Below are positions 9,650-17,491 of a DNA stretch of 54,962 nt, piece after piece (positions within the stretch are counted from its first letter, which is position 1; the number at the start of each line of letters is the position of its first letter). The translations under genes were made by a program, and so were the position numbers. The notes beneath the pieces are model-generated. The model was not told where the DNA came from. It worked only from the letters and a program-made list of their open reading frames with translations, and searched no databases. Source of the DNA: Gemmatimonadota bacterium (GTDB lineage Bacteria; Gemmatimonadota; Gemmatimonadetes; Gemmatimonadales; Gemmatimonadaceae); NCBI GenBank assembly GCA_023249375.1, contig JAHFCT010000007.1:5152-60113 (forward strand). Direction: 5' to 3'.

Positions 9650-9754
9650 GGAAGGACGGGCCTCAAACGATTGGGTTGGTTGGACCATTCAAAGATAACC
9701 GTCGTTTCGCCCGCTTGTCCCGCGACGCGCGGCGGTCATGGGCGCCCCCCTGGT

Positions 9755-9787
9755 CGCCCTGTCGTCGCCCTGTCGTCGCCCTGTCGT
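9755..9787. repeat. 11-bp tandem repeat, three units
   Basis: The unit CGCCCTGTCGT is present three times in perfect tandem at 9755-9765, 9766-9776 and 9777-9787. It lies in the 221-bp gap between two divergent genes (9650-9870), in which I see no other gene. Its spacing of about one helical turn could matter for protein binding, but no function is shown. Confidence 0.75.
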
Positions 9788-9870
9788 CGTCCTGCGGCGG
9801 CTTCTTCGGCCCCCCTCGCGGCACGCGGTGAGCCTAGGCAGATTCCTTTCAACTATTCCACCGTGGTCAC

Positions 9871-10578
9871 GTGCTCGTTCTTCTGGCAGATGACGACGCC
9901 TTCATGCGGCTGCTGCACGAGGAAGTGCTGCGGGCGTGCGGGCATGAGCCGATCGTGGCGAGCGATGGCATCGAGGCGTGGGCGACCTTCGAGCGCCAGA
10001 CCCCGCCGATGGTCATCCTTGACTGGCAGATGCCGGGGCTTGATGGCCTGGAAGTCTGCCGGCGCATCCGCGAACATCCGCAGGGCGATACGACCTTCGT
10101 GCTGGTCGTCACGGCCCGAGACGGCGCCGACGACCTCACGACGGTGCTCGACGCCGGCGCCGACGACTATCTGTCCAAACCGGTGACTCCCGACAACCTG
10201 CAGGCGCGGCTGCGCATCGCCGAACGCCGCATCGAGGTGTCGCGGGCCCGCAAGACGGCCGAAGAGGAGCTGCGCCGCGCGCGCTACATGGCCGGGATCG
10301 GCGAGACGACGCTGACCATTCAGCACGAGATCAACAACCCTCTGGCGGCGCTCATGACCAATGCCTCGCTCATTCAGAGCGGCGTCCTGAGCGACGAGGA
10401 AGTGAAGGAATCGGTTGCCGTGATCGAAGAGCAGGCGCGCCGCATCGCCGAGGTCGTGAAGCGCCTGCGGCAAATCCAGCGTGAACAGCGGGCGGCGTCG
10501 GTGGAGTACATGGGCGAGCAGCGCATGATCGACCTGCGCGGCGACGGCGGTCCCACGGCCGCGGGCCGACGGAAGTGA
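9871..10578 (+). CDS. Response-regulator receiver plus HisKA-like dimerisation domain, no ATPase domain
   Basis: 235 aa. Residues 1-115 are a CheY-like receiver: acidic triad ADDD, phosphoacceptor Asp51 in LDWQMPGLDG, Thr81 in the VTA segment and Lys103 in YLSKP. Residues about 125-205 form a two-helix DHp-like segment with an H-box, TIQHEINNPLAALMTNASL, placing a candidate phospho-histidine at 152. The protein then ends without N, G1 or G2 boxes, so it cannot bind ATP by itself. It may act as a phosphorelay intermediate or be phosphorylated by another kinase. GTG start at 9871. Its stop overlaps the next gene (nfo) by GTGA, implying translational coupling. Confidence 0.85.
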   Translation: MLVLLADDDAFMRLLHEEVLRACGHEPIVASDGIEAWATFERQTPPMVILDWQMPGLDGLEVCRRIREHPQGDTTFVLVVTARDGADDLTTVLDAGADDYLSKPVTPDNLQARLRIAERRIEVSRARKTAEEELRRARYMAGIGETTLTIQHEINNPLAALMTNASLIQSGVLSDEEVKESVAVIEEQARRIAEVVKRLRQIQREQRAASVEYMGEQRMIDLRGDGGPTAAGRRK

Positions 10579-11477
10579 GGCGGCTGCTCGGGTCGCACCC
10601 GAGCGACGCCGGCGGCATCGCCATGGCGGCGCGCCGGGCCGTGTCGGCGGGGATGACCACCCTGCAGGTCTTCACGGCGCCGCCCACGTACTATGGCGAC
10701 AAGGCGGGGATGAAGGCCGACAAGGCCGCCAAGTTCCACGCCGCGCTCTCCGAGGGCGGCATCAACCCCGGCGACGTGCTGGTGCACGCCGCGTACGTGC
10801 TGAACACCGCGTCGCCGGAGGAAGAGAAGGCGATGCGCGCACGCGCCGGGCTCACCAAGGAACTGGAGCGGACGCAGGCACTGGGCGCGCTCGGGTGTTG
10901 TTTTCATCCGGGTTCGGCGGTCACGAGCGATCCCGAACGGGCGGCCATCCAGGTGGGCGAGACGATTCGCCATGCGGTACAGAGCGTCGCGGGCACCGCG
11001 CGGGTGCTGGTGGAGAACACGGCCGGGGCCGGGAAGACGATGGGACGCACGGCCGAGGAGATTGCGCTGATGTTGGCGCAGGTGCCGTCCGAGTTTCGTC
11101 ATCGCACCGGGTACGGCCTCGATACCTGCCACCTCTTTGCGGCCGGCCACGACATTGCGTCGAGCGCGGACGCCCTGCGCGGCGTGCTTGATCGATTCGA
11201 GCAGGTGATTGGCGAACCGCCTGCCTTTTTCCATCTGAACGACAGCCAGCATCCGCTCGCGTCGAACAAGGACCGGCACGCGCTGCTGGGTGAAGGCGCG
11301 ATCGGCGCCGCGCCGTTCCAGTGGTTGCTCGCCGACCCGCGCGCTGCCGGCGTGCCCTGCATTCTCGAGACGCCGCACGATTATGACGAGGTGGCGGACG
11401 ACGCCTCCGACGCGGATACGGCCGACTTGCGGATGATGCAGCTGCTGCGCGCGTGGACCGGCGCCGGCACGCCGTAA
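10575..11477 (+). CDS. nfo: Endonuclease IV (AP endonuclease family 2)
   Basis: 300 aa TIM-barrel enzyme that cuts DNA 5' of abasic sites in base-excision repair. All nine zinc ligands of the family can be placed: His71 (LVHAAYVLN), His111 (CFHPGS), Glu147 (LVENTAG), Asp183 and His186 (GLDTCHLFAAGHD), His220 (FFHLND), Asp233 and His235 (NKDRHALLGEG) and Glu265 (ILETP). The N-terminus (LLGSHPSDAGG) matches the usual opening strand. The GTG start lies inside the stop of the receiver/DHp gene. A tail of 240 bp without a gene follows, up to the SWIB gene. Confidence 0.93.
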   Translation: MRRLLGSHPSDAGGIAMAARRAVSAGMTTLQVFTAPPTYYGDKAGMKADKAAKFHAALSEGGINPGDVLVHAAYVLNTASPEEEKAMRARAGLTKELERTQALGALGCCFHPGSAVTSDPERAAIQVGETIRHAVQSVAGTARVLVENTAGAGKTMGRTAEEIALMLAQVPSEFRHRTGYGLDTCHLFAAGHDIASSADALRGVLDRFEQVIGEPPAFFHLNDSQHPLASNKDRHALLGEGAIGAAPFQWLLADPRAAGVPCILETPHDYDEVADDASDADTADLRMMQLLRAWTGAGTP

Positions 11478-11484
11478 ACACGGT

Positions 11485-11639
11485 TTTCCCTCTGACAAAC
11501 TGATTTGCAACGGGCGTTGGGCGCTTCGTCGGAGCGCGCGGCGCCGGCGGCGCCGGGCGGGTTTCCCTCTGGAGATTGGCCGGCCGGGCCGAAAATTCGG
11601 CGATTTTCAGAGGGAAACGCTATTGCGCTCAGAGGGAAA
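11485..11639. promoter_or_regulatory. Four copies of CAGAGGGAAA upstream of the SWIB gene
   Basis: The 10-mer CAGAGGGAAA occurs four times between nfo and the SWIB gene. Two copies are on the minus strand (11485-11494 and 11562-11571) and two on the plus strand (11608-11617 and 11630-11639). The last two are 22 bp apart, two helical turns, so they would face the same side of DNA. The inward-facing arrangement suggests a protein-binding cluster controlling the downstream gene, or RNA hairpins formed by pairing opposite copies. I recognise no known regulator for this motif. Confidence 0.6.
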
Positions 11640-11719
11640 TACTTTACTTTCGAGGCGTCGGGGCGCGTGTTCCACCGGGGGAGCGCCGACCGCGAACATC
11701 CTTTCTAGGAGATACCAGA

Positions 11720-12058
11720 ATGGCTGCCAAGAAGAAGGCCGCAAAGAAGCCGGCGAAGAAGGCCGCGAAGAAGGCCGCGAAGAAGCCCGCCAAGAAGAAG
11801 ACCGCTCGCAAGCCGAATGCGGCGTTCATGAAGCCGGTTCAGCCTGATGCGATCCTCGCTGCCGTAGTCGGCGACAAGCCGCAGCCGCGCACCGAGATCA
11901 TGAAGAAGACCTGGGTGTACATCAAGAAGTACAACCTCCAGGACAAGAAGAACCGGCGCCAGATCAACGCCGACGACAAGCTCAAGGCGCTGTTCGGTGG
12001 CAAGGCCAACGTGACGATGTTTGAGATGACGAAGTACATCTTCAAGCACGCCAAGTAG
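11720..12058 (+). CDS. SWIB-domain protein with Lys/Ala-rich histone-H1-like tail
   Basis: 112 aa. Residues 1-35 are almost wholly Lys, Ala and Pro (repeated AAKK and PAKK), like the tails of bacterial histone-H1-like proteins, and should bind DNA non-specifically. Residues about 36-112 are a SWIB/MDM2-fold domain (AFMKPVQPDAILAAVVG ... INADDKLKALFGG ... FEMTKYIFKHAK), better known from eukaryotic SWI/SNF-associated proteins and chlamydial proteins. A nucleoid or chromatin role is inferred. AGGAGA at 11707-11712 lies 7 bases before the ATG, which fixes the start. The gene is a single transcription unit, with the CAGAGGGAAA cluster before it and a strong terminator after it. Confidence 0.9.
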   Translation: MAAKKKAAKKPAKKAAKKAAKKPAKKKTARKPNAAFMKPVQPDAILAAVVGDKPQPRTEIMKKTWVYIKKYNLQDKKNRRQINADDKLKALFGGKANVTMFEMTKYIFKHAK

Positions 12059-12076
12059 GCACGCCTGCGCGACGGT

Positions 12077-12104
12077 AAGGGGCGCCCCTCTGGGCGCCCC
12101 TTTT
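12077..12104 (+). terminator. Rho-independent terminator of the SWIB gene
   Basis: Perfect 9-bp GC stem, GGGGCGCCC (12079-12087) with GGGCGCCCC (12092-12100), a CTCT loop and a TTTT run at 12101-12104, beginning 19 bases after the stop codon. Confidence 0.92.
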
Positions 12105-12145
12105 CTGTTGCGGTACATTCGCGTGGCTCCCCGCGAGGTCTCGCC

Positions 12146-12988
12146 GTGAACCCAGAAGAGATTCCTACTCGAGATCGCGTCTTCCTGCTCGTCGGAGCCA
12201 GCGTCTGGATTGCGCTGACCGGCGCACTGGATTACCTCACGGGCGTCGAAATCCGGGTCTTCCCGCTCTACTTCATTCCGATCTGCCTCGTCGGCTGGCG
12301 GCTCGGCTACGGCCTGACGCTCTTCACGGCGTGGCTGAGCGCGGCGACGTGGCTCGTGTCGAATTTCGAAGCCGGCCTGCAGTACTCGACGCAGACCATT
12401 TGGGTGATCAACTCGCTGACGCAAGCGCTGTCGTTCAGCTTCATCGGCGCGCTGGTGGTGTTTTCGCGGCAGAACTACCGGCTGGCGGAAGCGCGTAGCC
12501 GCACGGACGCACTCACCGGCTTACTGAACGCGGGCGCGTTCAGCGCTGAGGCCGGCCGGATTGCGGCGCTCTGCGGGCGTCACGGCCGGCCGGTCACCGT
12601 GGTGTATCTCGACCTCGACGACTTCAAGCAGGTCAACGACCGCCACGGCCACGCGCAGGGCAACATGGTGCTGGCCACGGTCGGCCGCACGCTGCTCGAG
12701 GCGGGGCGCGGCACCGACGTGGTGGCGCGCGTGGGTGGCGACGAGTTTGCGATGGTGCTGGCCGAGACGGACGAAGCCGGGGCGGAGATCATGCTGACGC
12801 GGCTGCGCGGCATGGTGGCGCATGCGCTCTCCACCGCGCCTCGCGCCGTGACCATGAGCGTCGGCGCCGTCACCAGCCAGCCGCCGCACGCCTCCATCGA
12901 CGCCCTGCTCAAGAAGGCCGACGCGCAGTTGTATGCGGCCAAAGCAGCGGGCAAGGACCGCTACTCTGTCTCTGCCGCGAATCCCTGA
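12146..12988 (+). CDS. Membrane-bound diguanylate cyclase (GGDEF), short sensor
   Basis: 280 aa. Residues about 10-108 hold three or four transmembrane helices with very short loops, so there is little periplasmic sensing domain. A coiled linker (YRLAEARSRTDALTGLLN) leads to the cyclase domain. The signature is canonical GGDEF (197-201), and RGTD (188-191), five residues before it, is an intact inhibitory site. It should make c-di-GMP at the inner membrane. GTG start at 12146. It is the second cyclase in this window and no phosphodiesterase domain is visible. Confidence 0.88.
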   Translation: MNPEEIPTRDRVFLLVGASVWIALTGALDYLTGVEIRVFPLYFIPICLVGWRLGYGLTLFTAWLSAATWLVSNFEAGLQYSTQTIWVINSLTQALSFSFIGALVVFSRQNYRLAEARSRTDALTGLLNAGAFSAEAGRIAALCGRHGRPVTVVYLDLDDFKQVNDRHGHAQGNMVLATVGRTLLEAGRGTDVVARVGGDEFAMVLAETDEAGAEIMLTRLRGMVAHALSTAPRAVTMSVGAVTSQPPHASIDALLKKADAQLYAAKAAGKDRYSVSAANP

Positions 12989-13029
12989 GCACGCGCCCTT
13001 GAACGAAGGCTCGCGCCCGCCAGATTCCT

Positions 13030-13863
13030 ATGGGTTCGCCCGTTGCCTATCCCGTAGCGCGAGTTTCCGTGGCCAAGAAGAAAGCTGACAAGCCCAAGAG
13101 CGCCGTTGCCGCTGCCCGCGGGGGCGGAGGCAAGCCGTTTGCCCGCCGCGCCTGGGAGAATTTCAAATCGATCGCCGGCACGCTCGCGATCTTCCTGTTT
13201 CTGCGCGCCTTCTTCGTGGAGGCATATCGCATTCCGTCGGGCTCGATGATCCCGACGCTGCTCATCGGCGATTGGCTCTTCGTCAACAAGCTCGTGTACG
13301 GCCCGCACGTGCCGTTCACGTCGACGAACCTGCCCGGATACTCGGATCCCAAGCGCGGCGACGTGGTGGTCTTCGTCTCGCCGTACCAGCCGGACGAAGC
13401 CGAGCGCAACGAGGATCCCACGCCGACGCTCGTCAAGCGGCTGGTGGGCATGCCGGGCGATACCATCTTCATGCGCGCCGGGCTGGTGCACATCAACGGC
13501 ATCCCGCAGCGGCAAGGCTACGGCGCGGACGACAACCCGAAGGGCGATCCGGACGAGGTGAACCCGCTGTTCGACTGGCAGAAGAAGGTGGGGATCATCA
13601 AGTCGCGCTTTGGAGAGGCGCCCGCGCAGCCGACGCACGACAACTGGGGACCGTTCGTCGTGCCGGCCGGCCACTACTTCATGATGGGCGACAACCGATA
13701 CAACTCAAAAGACTCGCGCTATTGGGGCTTTGTCCCGCGCGCGAACGTCCGCGGGCGCCCGATCTTCATCTATTACACGTATGTGCCGCAGAACGAGTCG
13801 GACCGGGCGTTGTCGTTCGTCACGGACATTCGGTGGGGACGGATTGGGCACGTCATCAGATAG
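13030..13863 (+). CDS. lepB: Signal peptidase I
   Basis: 277 aa inner-membrane serine protease that removes signal peptides from exported proteins. After a basic, Ala-rich N-terminus there is one membrane anchor (about residues 46-63). The nucleophile follows in RIPSGSMIPTL (Ser72), the general base lysine in VKRLVGMPGD (Lys136), and the C-terminal box GDNRYNSKDSRYWGFV is present. A single anchor and the long basic cytosolic lead are simpler than the E. coli enzyme. The start may be the ATG at 13030 or the GTG at 13069. A microsatellite-like repeat begins at its stop codon. Confidence 0.93.
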   Translation: MGSPVAYPVARVSVAKKKADKPKSAVAAARGGGGKPFARRAWENFKSIAGTLAIFLFLRAFFVEAYRIPSGSMIPTLLIGDWLFVNKLVYGPHVPFTSTNLPGYSDPKRGDVVVFVSPYQPDEAERNEDPTPTLVKRLVGMPGDTIFMRAGLVHINGIPQRQGYGADDNPKGDPDEVNPLFDWQKKVGIIKSRFGEAPAQPTHDNWGPFVVPAGHYFMMGDNRYNSKDSRYWGFVPRANVRGRPIFIYYTYVPQNESDRALSFVTDIRWGRIGHVIR

Positions 13864-13912
13864 ATGGTAGAGGGCAGATGGCAGATGGCAGATGGGAGAT
13901 GGGAGTAGATGG
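13862..13912. repeat. ATGGTAGA/ATGGCAGA-type microsatellite (copy 1)
   Basis: About 50 bases made of imperfect 7-9 base units (AGATGGTAG, AGATGGC, AGATGGG) directly after the lepB stop. The same sequence type occurs at 32561-32597, 33241-33275 and 52151-52246, so it is a dispersed family and not a single chance run. Confidence 0.8.
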
Positions 13913-13934
13913 AGACCTCTTTTCGGGGCGAACC

Positions 13935-14411
13935 ATGCGCATGATGCGTCTTGTTCTTGTGGCGACGGTGGGCGCACTGGGTGCGTGCCGCGCCAGCGTC
14001 GCTACCAGACCCGCGGCTGAACCCACGGGCGACGTCGCCTTCCTGCATCCCTTTGGCGCGCCGACGCGCCCGTTCTCCCCGGCTGTTCGGGTAGGGAACA
14101 TGCTCTACCTCGCCGGACAAATCGGCACCGACGCCTCGGCGAGCGGCGCGGTGGTGAGCGGCGGCATCGCCGCCGAGACCAGGCAGACGCTGGAGAACAT
14201 CAAGCAGACGCTGACGGCGGTGGGGTCGTCGATGGACCGCGTGGTGAAGTGCACGGTGTTCATGGCCGACATGAAGGAGTGGGACGCGATGAACGCGGTG
14301 TATCGCACGTATTTCACGGCTCCCAACTATCCGGCGCGCTCGGCGTTCGGCGCCACCGGCCTGGCCCTCAATGCCCGCGTTGAGATCGAATGCATGGCGG
14401 CGGCGAAGTGA
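13935..14411 (+). CDS. Exported RidA-family (YjgF/UK114) lipoprotein
   Basis: 158 aa. The N-terminus is a lipoprotein signal: MRMMRLVLVATVGALGAC with a perfect LGAC lipobox. The rest is a RidA domain. RidA proteins hydrolyse reactive enamine/imine intermediates in the cytosol; the conserved arginine is in the segment PARSAFGATGLALNARVEIE. Here the export signal would place the domain outside the cytoplasm, where the usual cytosolic substrates are not expected. The start ATG at 13935 gives the complete signal peptide. It overlaps the following esterase gene by GTGA, so the two are coupled. Confidence 0.88.
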   Translation: MRMMRLVLVATVGALGACRASVATRPAAEPTGDVAFLHPFGAPTRPFSPAVRVGNMLYLAGQIGTDASASGAVVSGGIAAETRQTLENIKQTLTAVGSSMDRVVKCTVFMADMKEWDAMNAVYRTYFTAPNYPARSAFGATGLALNARVEIECMAAAK

Positions 14412-15421
14412 GAAGTGGCGCTGAGAGCACCGGGCACACGGCGCGCGCCGTCGCACTCGCCCTGCTCATTGCCGTCATGACGCCAGCGGCGGTCGGCGGC
14501 CAGGCGGTCCGCGCCGGCCGCGTGATCACCGATTCGCTCTGGTCGTACGCGCTCGGCACGTACAAGCACGTCGTCGTGTATCTGCCGCCGTCATACGGCG
14601 AGTCGAATGCGCGCTATCCGGTGGCGTACTATCTGCACGGCTGGAGCGGAAACGAGAACAACTGGGTGAAGGCAGGACAGATCGACACGTCCATGGACAC
14701 GCTGGTTTCACGAGGCGGGCGCGAAATGATCGTCGTGATGCCTGACGGCGACGATTCATGGTGGATGACGTCGAACTCGCTCCCCGACGTTCCCGGATGC
14801 CAGCGAACGCTGCCGGCGTATGCGGGCGATGCCGGCACGTACTGCGTGCCGTGGCCGCACTATGATGACTATGTGGCCTACGACGTGGTGCGGTATGTGG
14901 ACCGCACGTTCCGCACGGTCGCCGACCGCGCGCACCGCGGCATCGCGGGCCTCAGCATGGGCGGCTACGCCGCGATGATGCTGGCCCTGCAGTATCCGGA
15001 GGTCTTTGGCGCGGCGGCGTCGCACTCGGGTGTGGTGTGGCCGCTCGAGTGGGCACCGGTGGGCGTGCTGACTCGTCCGGCGGGGACGGCCGACTCCACG
15101 TGGACGCGCATCTGGAACAATGCGGTGGGACAGAGCATGCGCTCGGTCTTTGGCCGCGACACCTCGGCGTGGTTCGCGCGTGATCCCGTGCACCTGTTCG
15201 ATCGCGCCCGGGCGCGGCATGCCACGATCCCGGCCCTCAAGGCTGACTGCGGAACAAGCGATCCATTTCTCGCGGGCAACCGCGCCTTTCGCGACGCGCT
15301 GGCCGCACGCGGCGTGAAACTGACATACGACGAGTTCCCCGGCGCGCACGACTGGCCGTACTGGCGCGCGCACTCGCGCGAGAGCCTGGCCTGGCTCGCC
15401 GCGCAGATGCCGCCGCGCTAG
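14408..15421 (+). CDS. Secreted alpha/beta-hydrolase of the esterase D family
   Basis: 337 aa with an N-terminal signal peptide (residues about 11-31, LALLIAVMTPAAVGG). The hydrolase core shows VAYYLHGWSG with the oxyanion-hole region, the nucleophile elbow GLSMGGYAAM (Ser183), a likely acid in the DCGTSDPFL segment, and His314 in GAHDWPYW. The family hydrolyses carboxylic, acetyl or feruloyl esters; the substrate is not predictable. Start GTG at 14408 lies within the RidA stop. The ATG six codons upstream is less likely because it would overlap more and lacks a ribosome site. Confidence 0.85.
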   Translation: MRSGAESTGHTARAVALALLIAVMTPAAVGGQAVRAGRVITDSLWSYALGTYKHVVVYLPPSYGESNARYPVAYYLHGWSGNENNWVKAGQIDTSMDTLVSRGGREMIVVMPDGDDSWWMTSNSLPDVPGCQRTLPAYAGDAGTYCVPWPHYDDYVAYDVVRYVDRTFRTVADRAHRGIAGLSMGGYAAMMLALQYPEVFGAAASHSGVVWPLEWAPVGVLTRPAGTADSTWTRIWNNAVGQSMRSVFGRDTSAWFARDPVHLFDRARARHATIPALKADCGTSDPFLAGNRAFRDALAARGVKLTYDEFPGAHDWPYWRAHSRESLAWLAAQMPPR

Positions 15422-15461
15422 TCGAGTAACATGACGCGCCGTTCCTGCGTATCTTCCGACC

Positions 15462-16028
15462 GTGGCTGATTTCTTCCCTCGCAAGACGATCGCATGGGAG
15501 GTCGTCGAGGATCCGGCGGCCATCCGGCGGCTGTCCAACTCGCTGCCGGAGATGGCGCTGCTGACGGGCGTCCCGCTTCGCCTGTACCGCGCCTACGTGC
15601 TGTCGCACGGGTCGCCCGAAAGCGGTTTGTGGGTGGGGACAACGCTCGTCCTCTTCGCCATTCTCCTGCTCGTGATGCTCACCGCGCACCTGGCCAACTA
15701 CACGGTGCGGCACTGGTGGTGGCGCGCGCCGATGTTCGCGGCGCTCGAGGCCGGCACCGAGATCATGATGTCGCTGGCGCTGACGGCGGTGGGCATGGAG
15801 AAGATCGGCAGCGGCGTGGCCGAACTTAGCGACTGGCTGCCGGGCGCGGCGCAGGTGCTGATGTGGCGCATGGCGCTCGTCATTCCGTTCACCGTGGTGC
15901 TCGCCGTGCTGGTCACGGTAGTGCGCCGCATTCTGCTGTCGCGCGAAAACCGCACCTCCACGGCGCTCCGGGTGTCCGAAGCCCGCCGCGTCGTCATCGA
16001 CGAACCGCCGGCACCGCCGGCGTCGTAG
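15462..16028 (+). CDS. Membrane protein of unknown function
   Basis: 188 aa beginning with a GTG 40 bp after the esterase stop. Three hydrophobic segments can be seen at about residues 56-80, 90-112 and 130-155, with a charged C-terminal tail (RRILLSRENRTS ... VVIDEPPAPPAS) probably in the cytoplasm. The N-terminal about 50 residues are amphipathic. I recognise no domain. The same-strand position between the esterase and the M24 peptidase suggests, but does not prove, cotranscription. Confidence 0.65.
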   Translation: MADFFPRKTIAWEVVEDPAAIRRLSNSLPEMALLTGVPLRLYRAYVLSHGSPESGLWVGTTLVLFAILLLVMLTAHLANYTVRHWWWRAPMFAALEAGTEIMMSLALTAVGMEKIGSGVAELSDWLPGAAQVLMWRMALVIPFTVVLAVLVTVVRRILLSRENRTSTALRVSEARRVVIDEPPAPPAS

Positions 16029-16049
16029 TCCCAACTTCCGGGCAGGTCC

Positions 16050-17462
16050 ATGTCACGATGCATGCGTGCTTCGTTCGCCGCTGCCGCACTGCTGGCGGCG
16101 CTGCCACTGTCCGCGCAGCGAGCCCCAACGCGGATCTCCGACCGGCCGCACCCGTTCGGCACACTCCGCGAACAGGCCGAACGGCAGCAGCGCTGGCTGG
16201 AAACGCGCATGCAGACGGTGCTCCCCGCGCTGATGCGCGCGCAGGGCATCGACATGTGGATCGTGCCGATGCGCGAGTACGCGGAGGATCCGGTTTTCTC
16301 GTCGCTTGTCTCGCCCACCACGTTCTCGGCGCGGCGCCGCACCATTTACGTGGTCTTCGACAAGTGCTCGGCAAGCGGACGCACCGACACCGGCGATGGC
16401 GCGTGCCTTGAGCGCATTGCGCTCGGCGGGACGTCGCAGGGCGGCGTCTGGGAAGCCAAACGCTCGACACTCGCCGTGGATGCCGCCGTCGGCGGCCGTC
16501 AAGCGGAGCTCTGGGGTGACGAGCAATGGAAGCTGCTGCGCCAGGTCGTGGAGGAGCGAAACCCGCGCGTGATCGGCATCGACTACTCCAAGGTCTTCGC
16601 GTTCTCCGACGGGCTCACGCACGGCGAGTACCTTGGAATGACCGAAGCGCTCGGCGACCGTTGGAACGCGCGGCTCAAGAGCGCCGAGGAGCTGCCGCTG
16701 CAGTTCATCGCGTCGCGGGTCGCCGACGAAGACGCGTTCTACGGGCAGCTCCAGCAGGTCGTGTGGGAACTCGTGGGTGAGATGTACTCGGGCAAGGTGA
16801 TCGCAGTGGGGAAGACGCGCACGAGCGATCTCGTCTGGTGGTGGCGCCAGCGCGTGCACGATCTCGGACTGGGCACGTGGTTCCAGCCGAGCATTGAGGT
16901 GCAGCGGCAGGGGCGGACGGAAGAGCAGCTCGGCAGCGATCCGCTGATTCAGTGGGGCGACGTGCTCCATTGCGACGTCGGGATCACGGCGATGGGGCTC
17001 AACACCGACACGCAGCACATGGCGTATGTGCTGCGGCTCGGGGAGAACGACGCGCCGCCGGGACTGAAGCAGGCGCTGGCGAATGGCAATGCGCTGCAGG
17101 ACCTGCTAATGGCGGAGATTCGTCCCGGGCGCAGCGGCAATGACGTGTTGGCGGCGGCGCGCGCGTCGATGAAGGCCAAAGGGATCGACGGCACCATCTA
17201 CTCGCATCCCATCGGAAGGCATGGGCACGGTGCGGGGCCGCTGATCGGGCTGTGGGATTATCAGGATGGCGTGCCGGGCCGCGGCGACGCGAAGGTGATG
17301 GCGAACATGTGGTATTCCATCGAACTGCAGGCCACGACGCCAGTCGCCGACTGGAAAGGACAGCCCGTGCGCATGGCGCTCGAGGAAGACATGGCGATTG
17401 GCACCGATGGCACGCCGCGCTGGGTGCACGGTCAGCAGAAGAAGCTCTGGCTGGTGAAGTAG
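16050..17462 (+). CDS. Secreted M24-family metallopeptidase (Xaa-Pro aminopeptidase-like)
   Basis: 470 aa with a signal peptide (ASFAAAALLAALPLSAQ). Residues about 35-210 form a creatinase-like N-terminal domain and about 225-465 the pita-bread catalytic domain. The dimetal ligands can be placed: Asp309 (LHCDVG), Asp320 (NTDTQHM), a His in IGRHGHGAGP (391 or 393), Glu425 (YSIELQ) and Glu445/446 (LEEDMAIG). It probably cleaves N-terminal Xaa-Pro bonds or similar outside the cytoplasm. Secreted M24 proteins of this style feed peptide scavenging; the exact substrate is not known. Confidence 0.88.
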   Translation: MSRCMRASFAAAALLAALPLSAQRAPTRISDRPHPFGTLREQAERQQRWLETRMQTVLPALMRAQGIDMWIVPMREYAEDPVFSSLVSPTTFSARRRTIYVVFDKCSASGRTDTGDGACLERIALGGTSQGGVWEAKRSTLAVDAAVGGRQAELWGDEQWKLLRQVVEERNPRVIGIDYSKVFAFSDGLTHGEYLGMTEALGDRWNARLKSAEELPLQFIASRVADEDAFYGQLQQVVWELVGEMYSGKVIAVGKTRTSDLVWWWRQRVHDLGLGTWFQPSIEVQRQGRTEEQLGSDPLIQWGDVLHCDVGITAMGLNTDTQHMAYVLRLGENDAPPGLKQALANGNALQDLLMAEIRPGRSGNDVLAAARASMKAKGIDGTIYSHPIGRHGHGAGPLIGLWDYQDGVPGRGDAKVMANMWYSIELQATTPVADWKGQPVRMALEEDMAIGTDGTPRWVHGQQKKLWLVK

Positions 17463-17491
17463 TGCCTCCCCGAACGGTTGATCATCGAGCC

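Noticed and set aside
8723-10186. 487-codon frame on the plus strand opposite P5C dehydrogenase
   Set aside because: Covers a strongly conserved enzyme with catalytic motifs intact and shows no recognisable protein family; a high-GC antisense frame.
11478-11719. Possible tRNA or small RNA in the 242-bp gap before the SWIB gene
   Set aside because: No cloverleaf or terminator structure is seen; the repeated CAGAGGGAAA sites explain the structure better.
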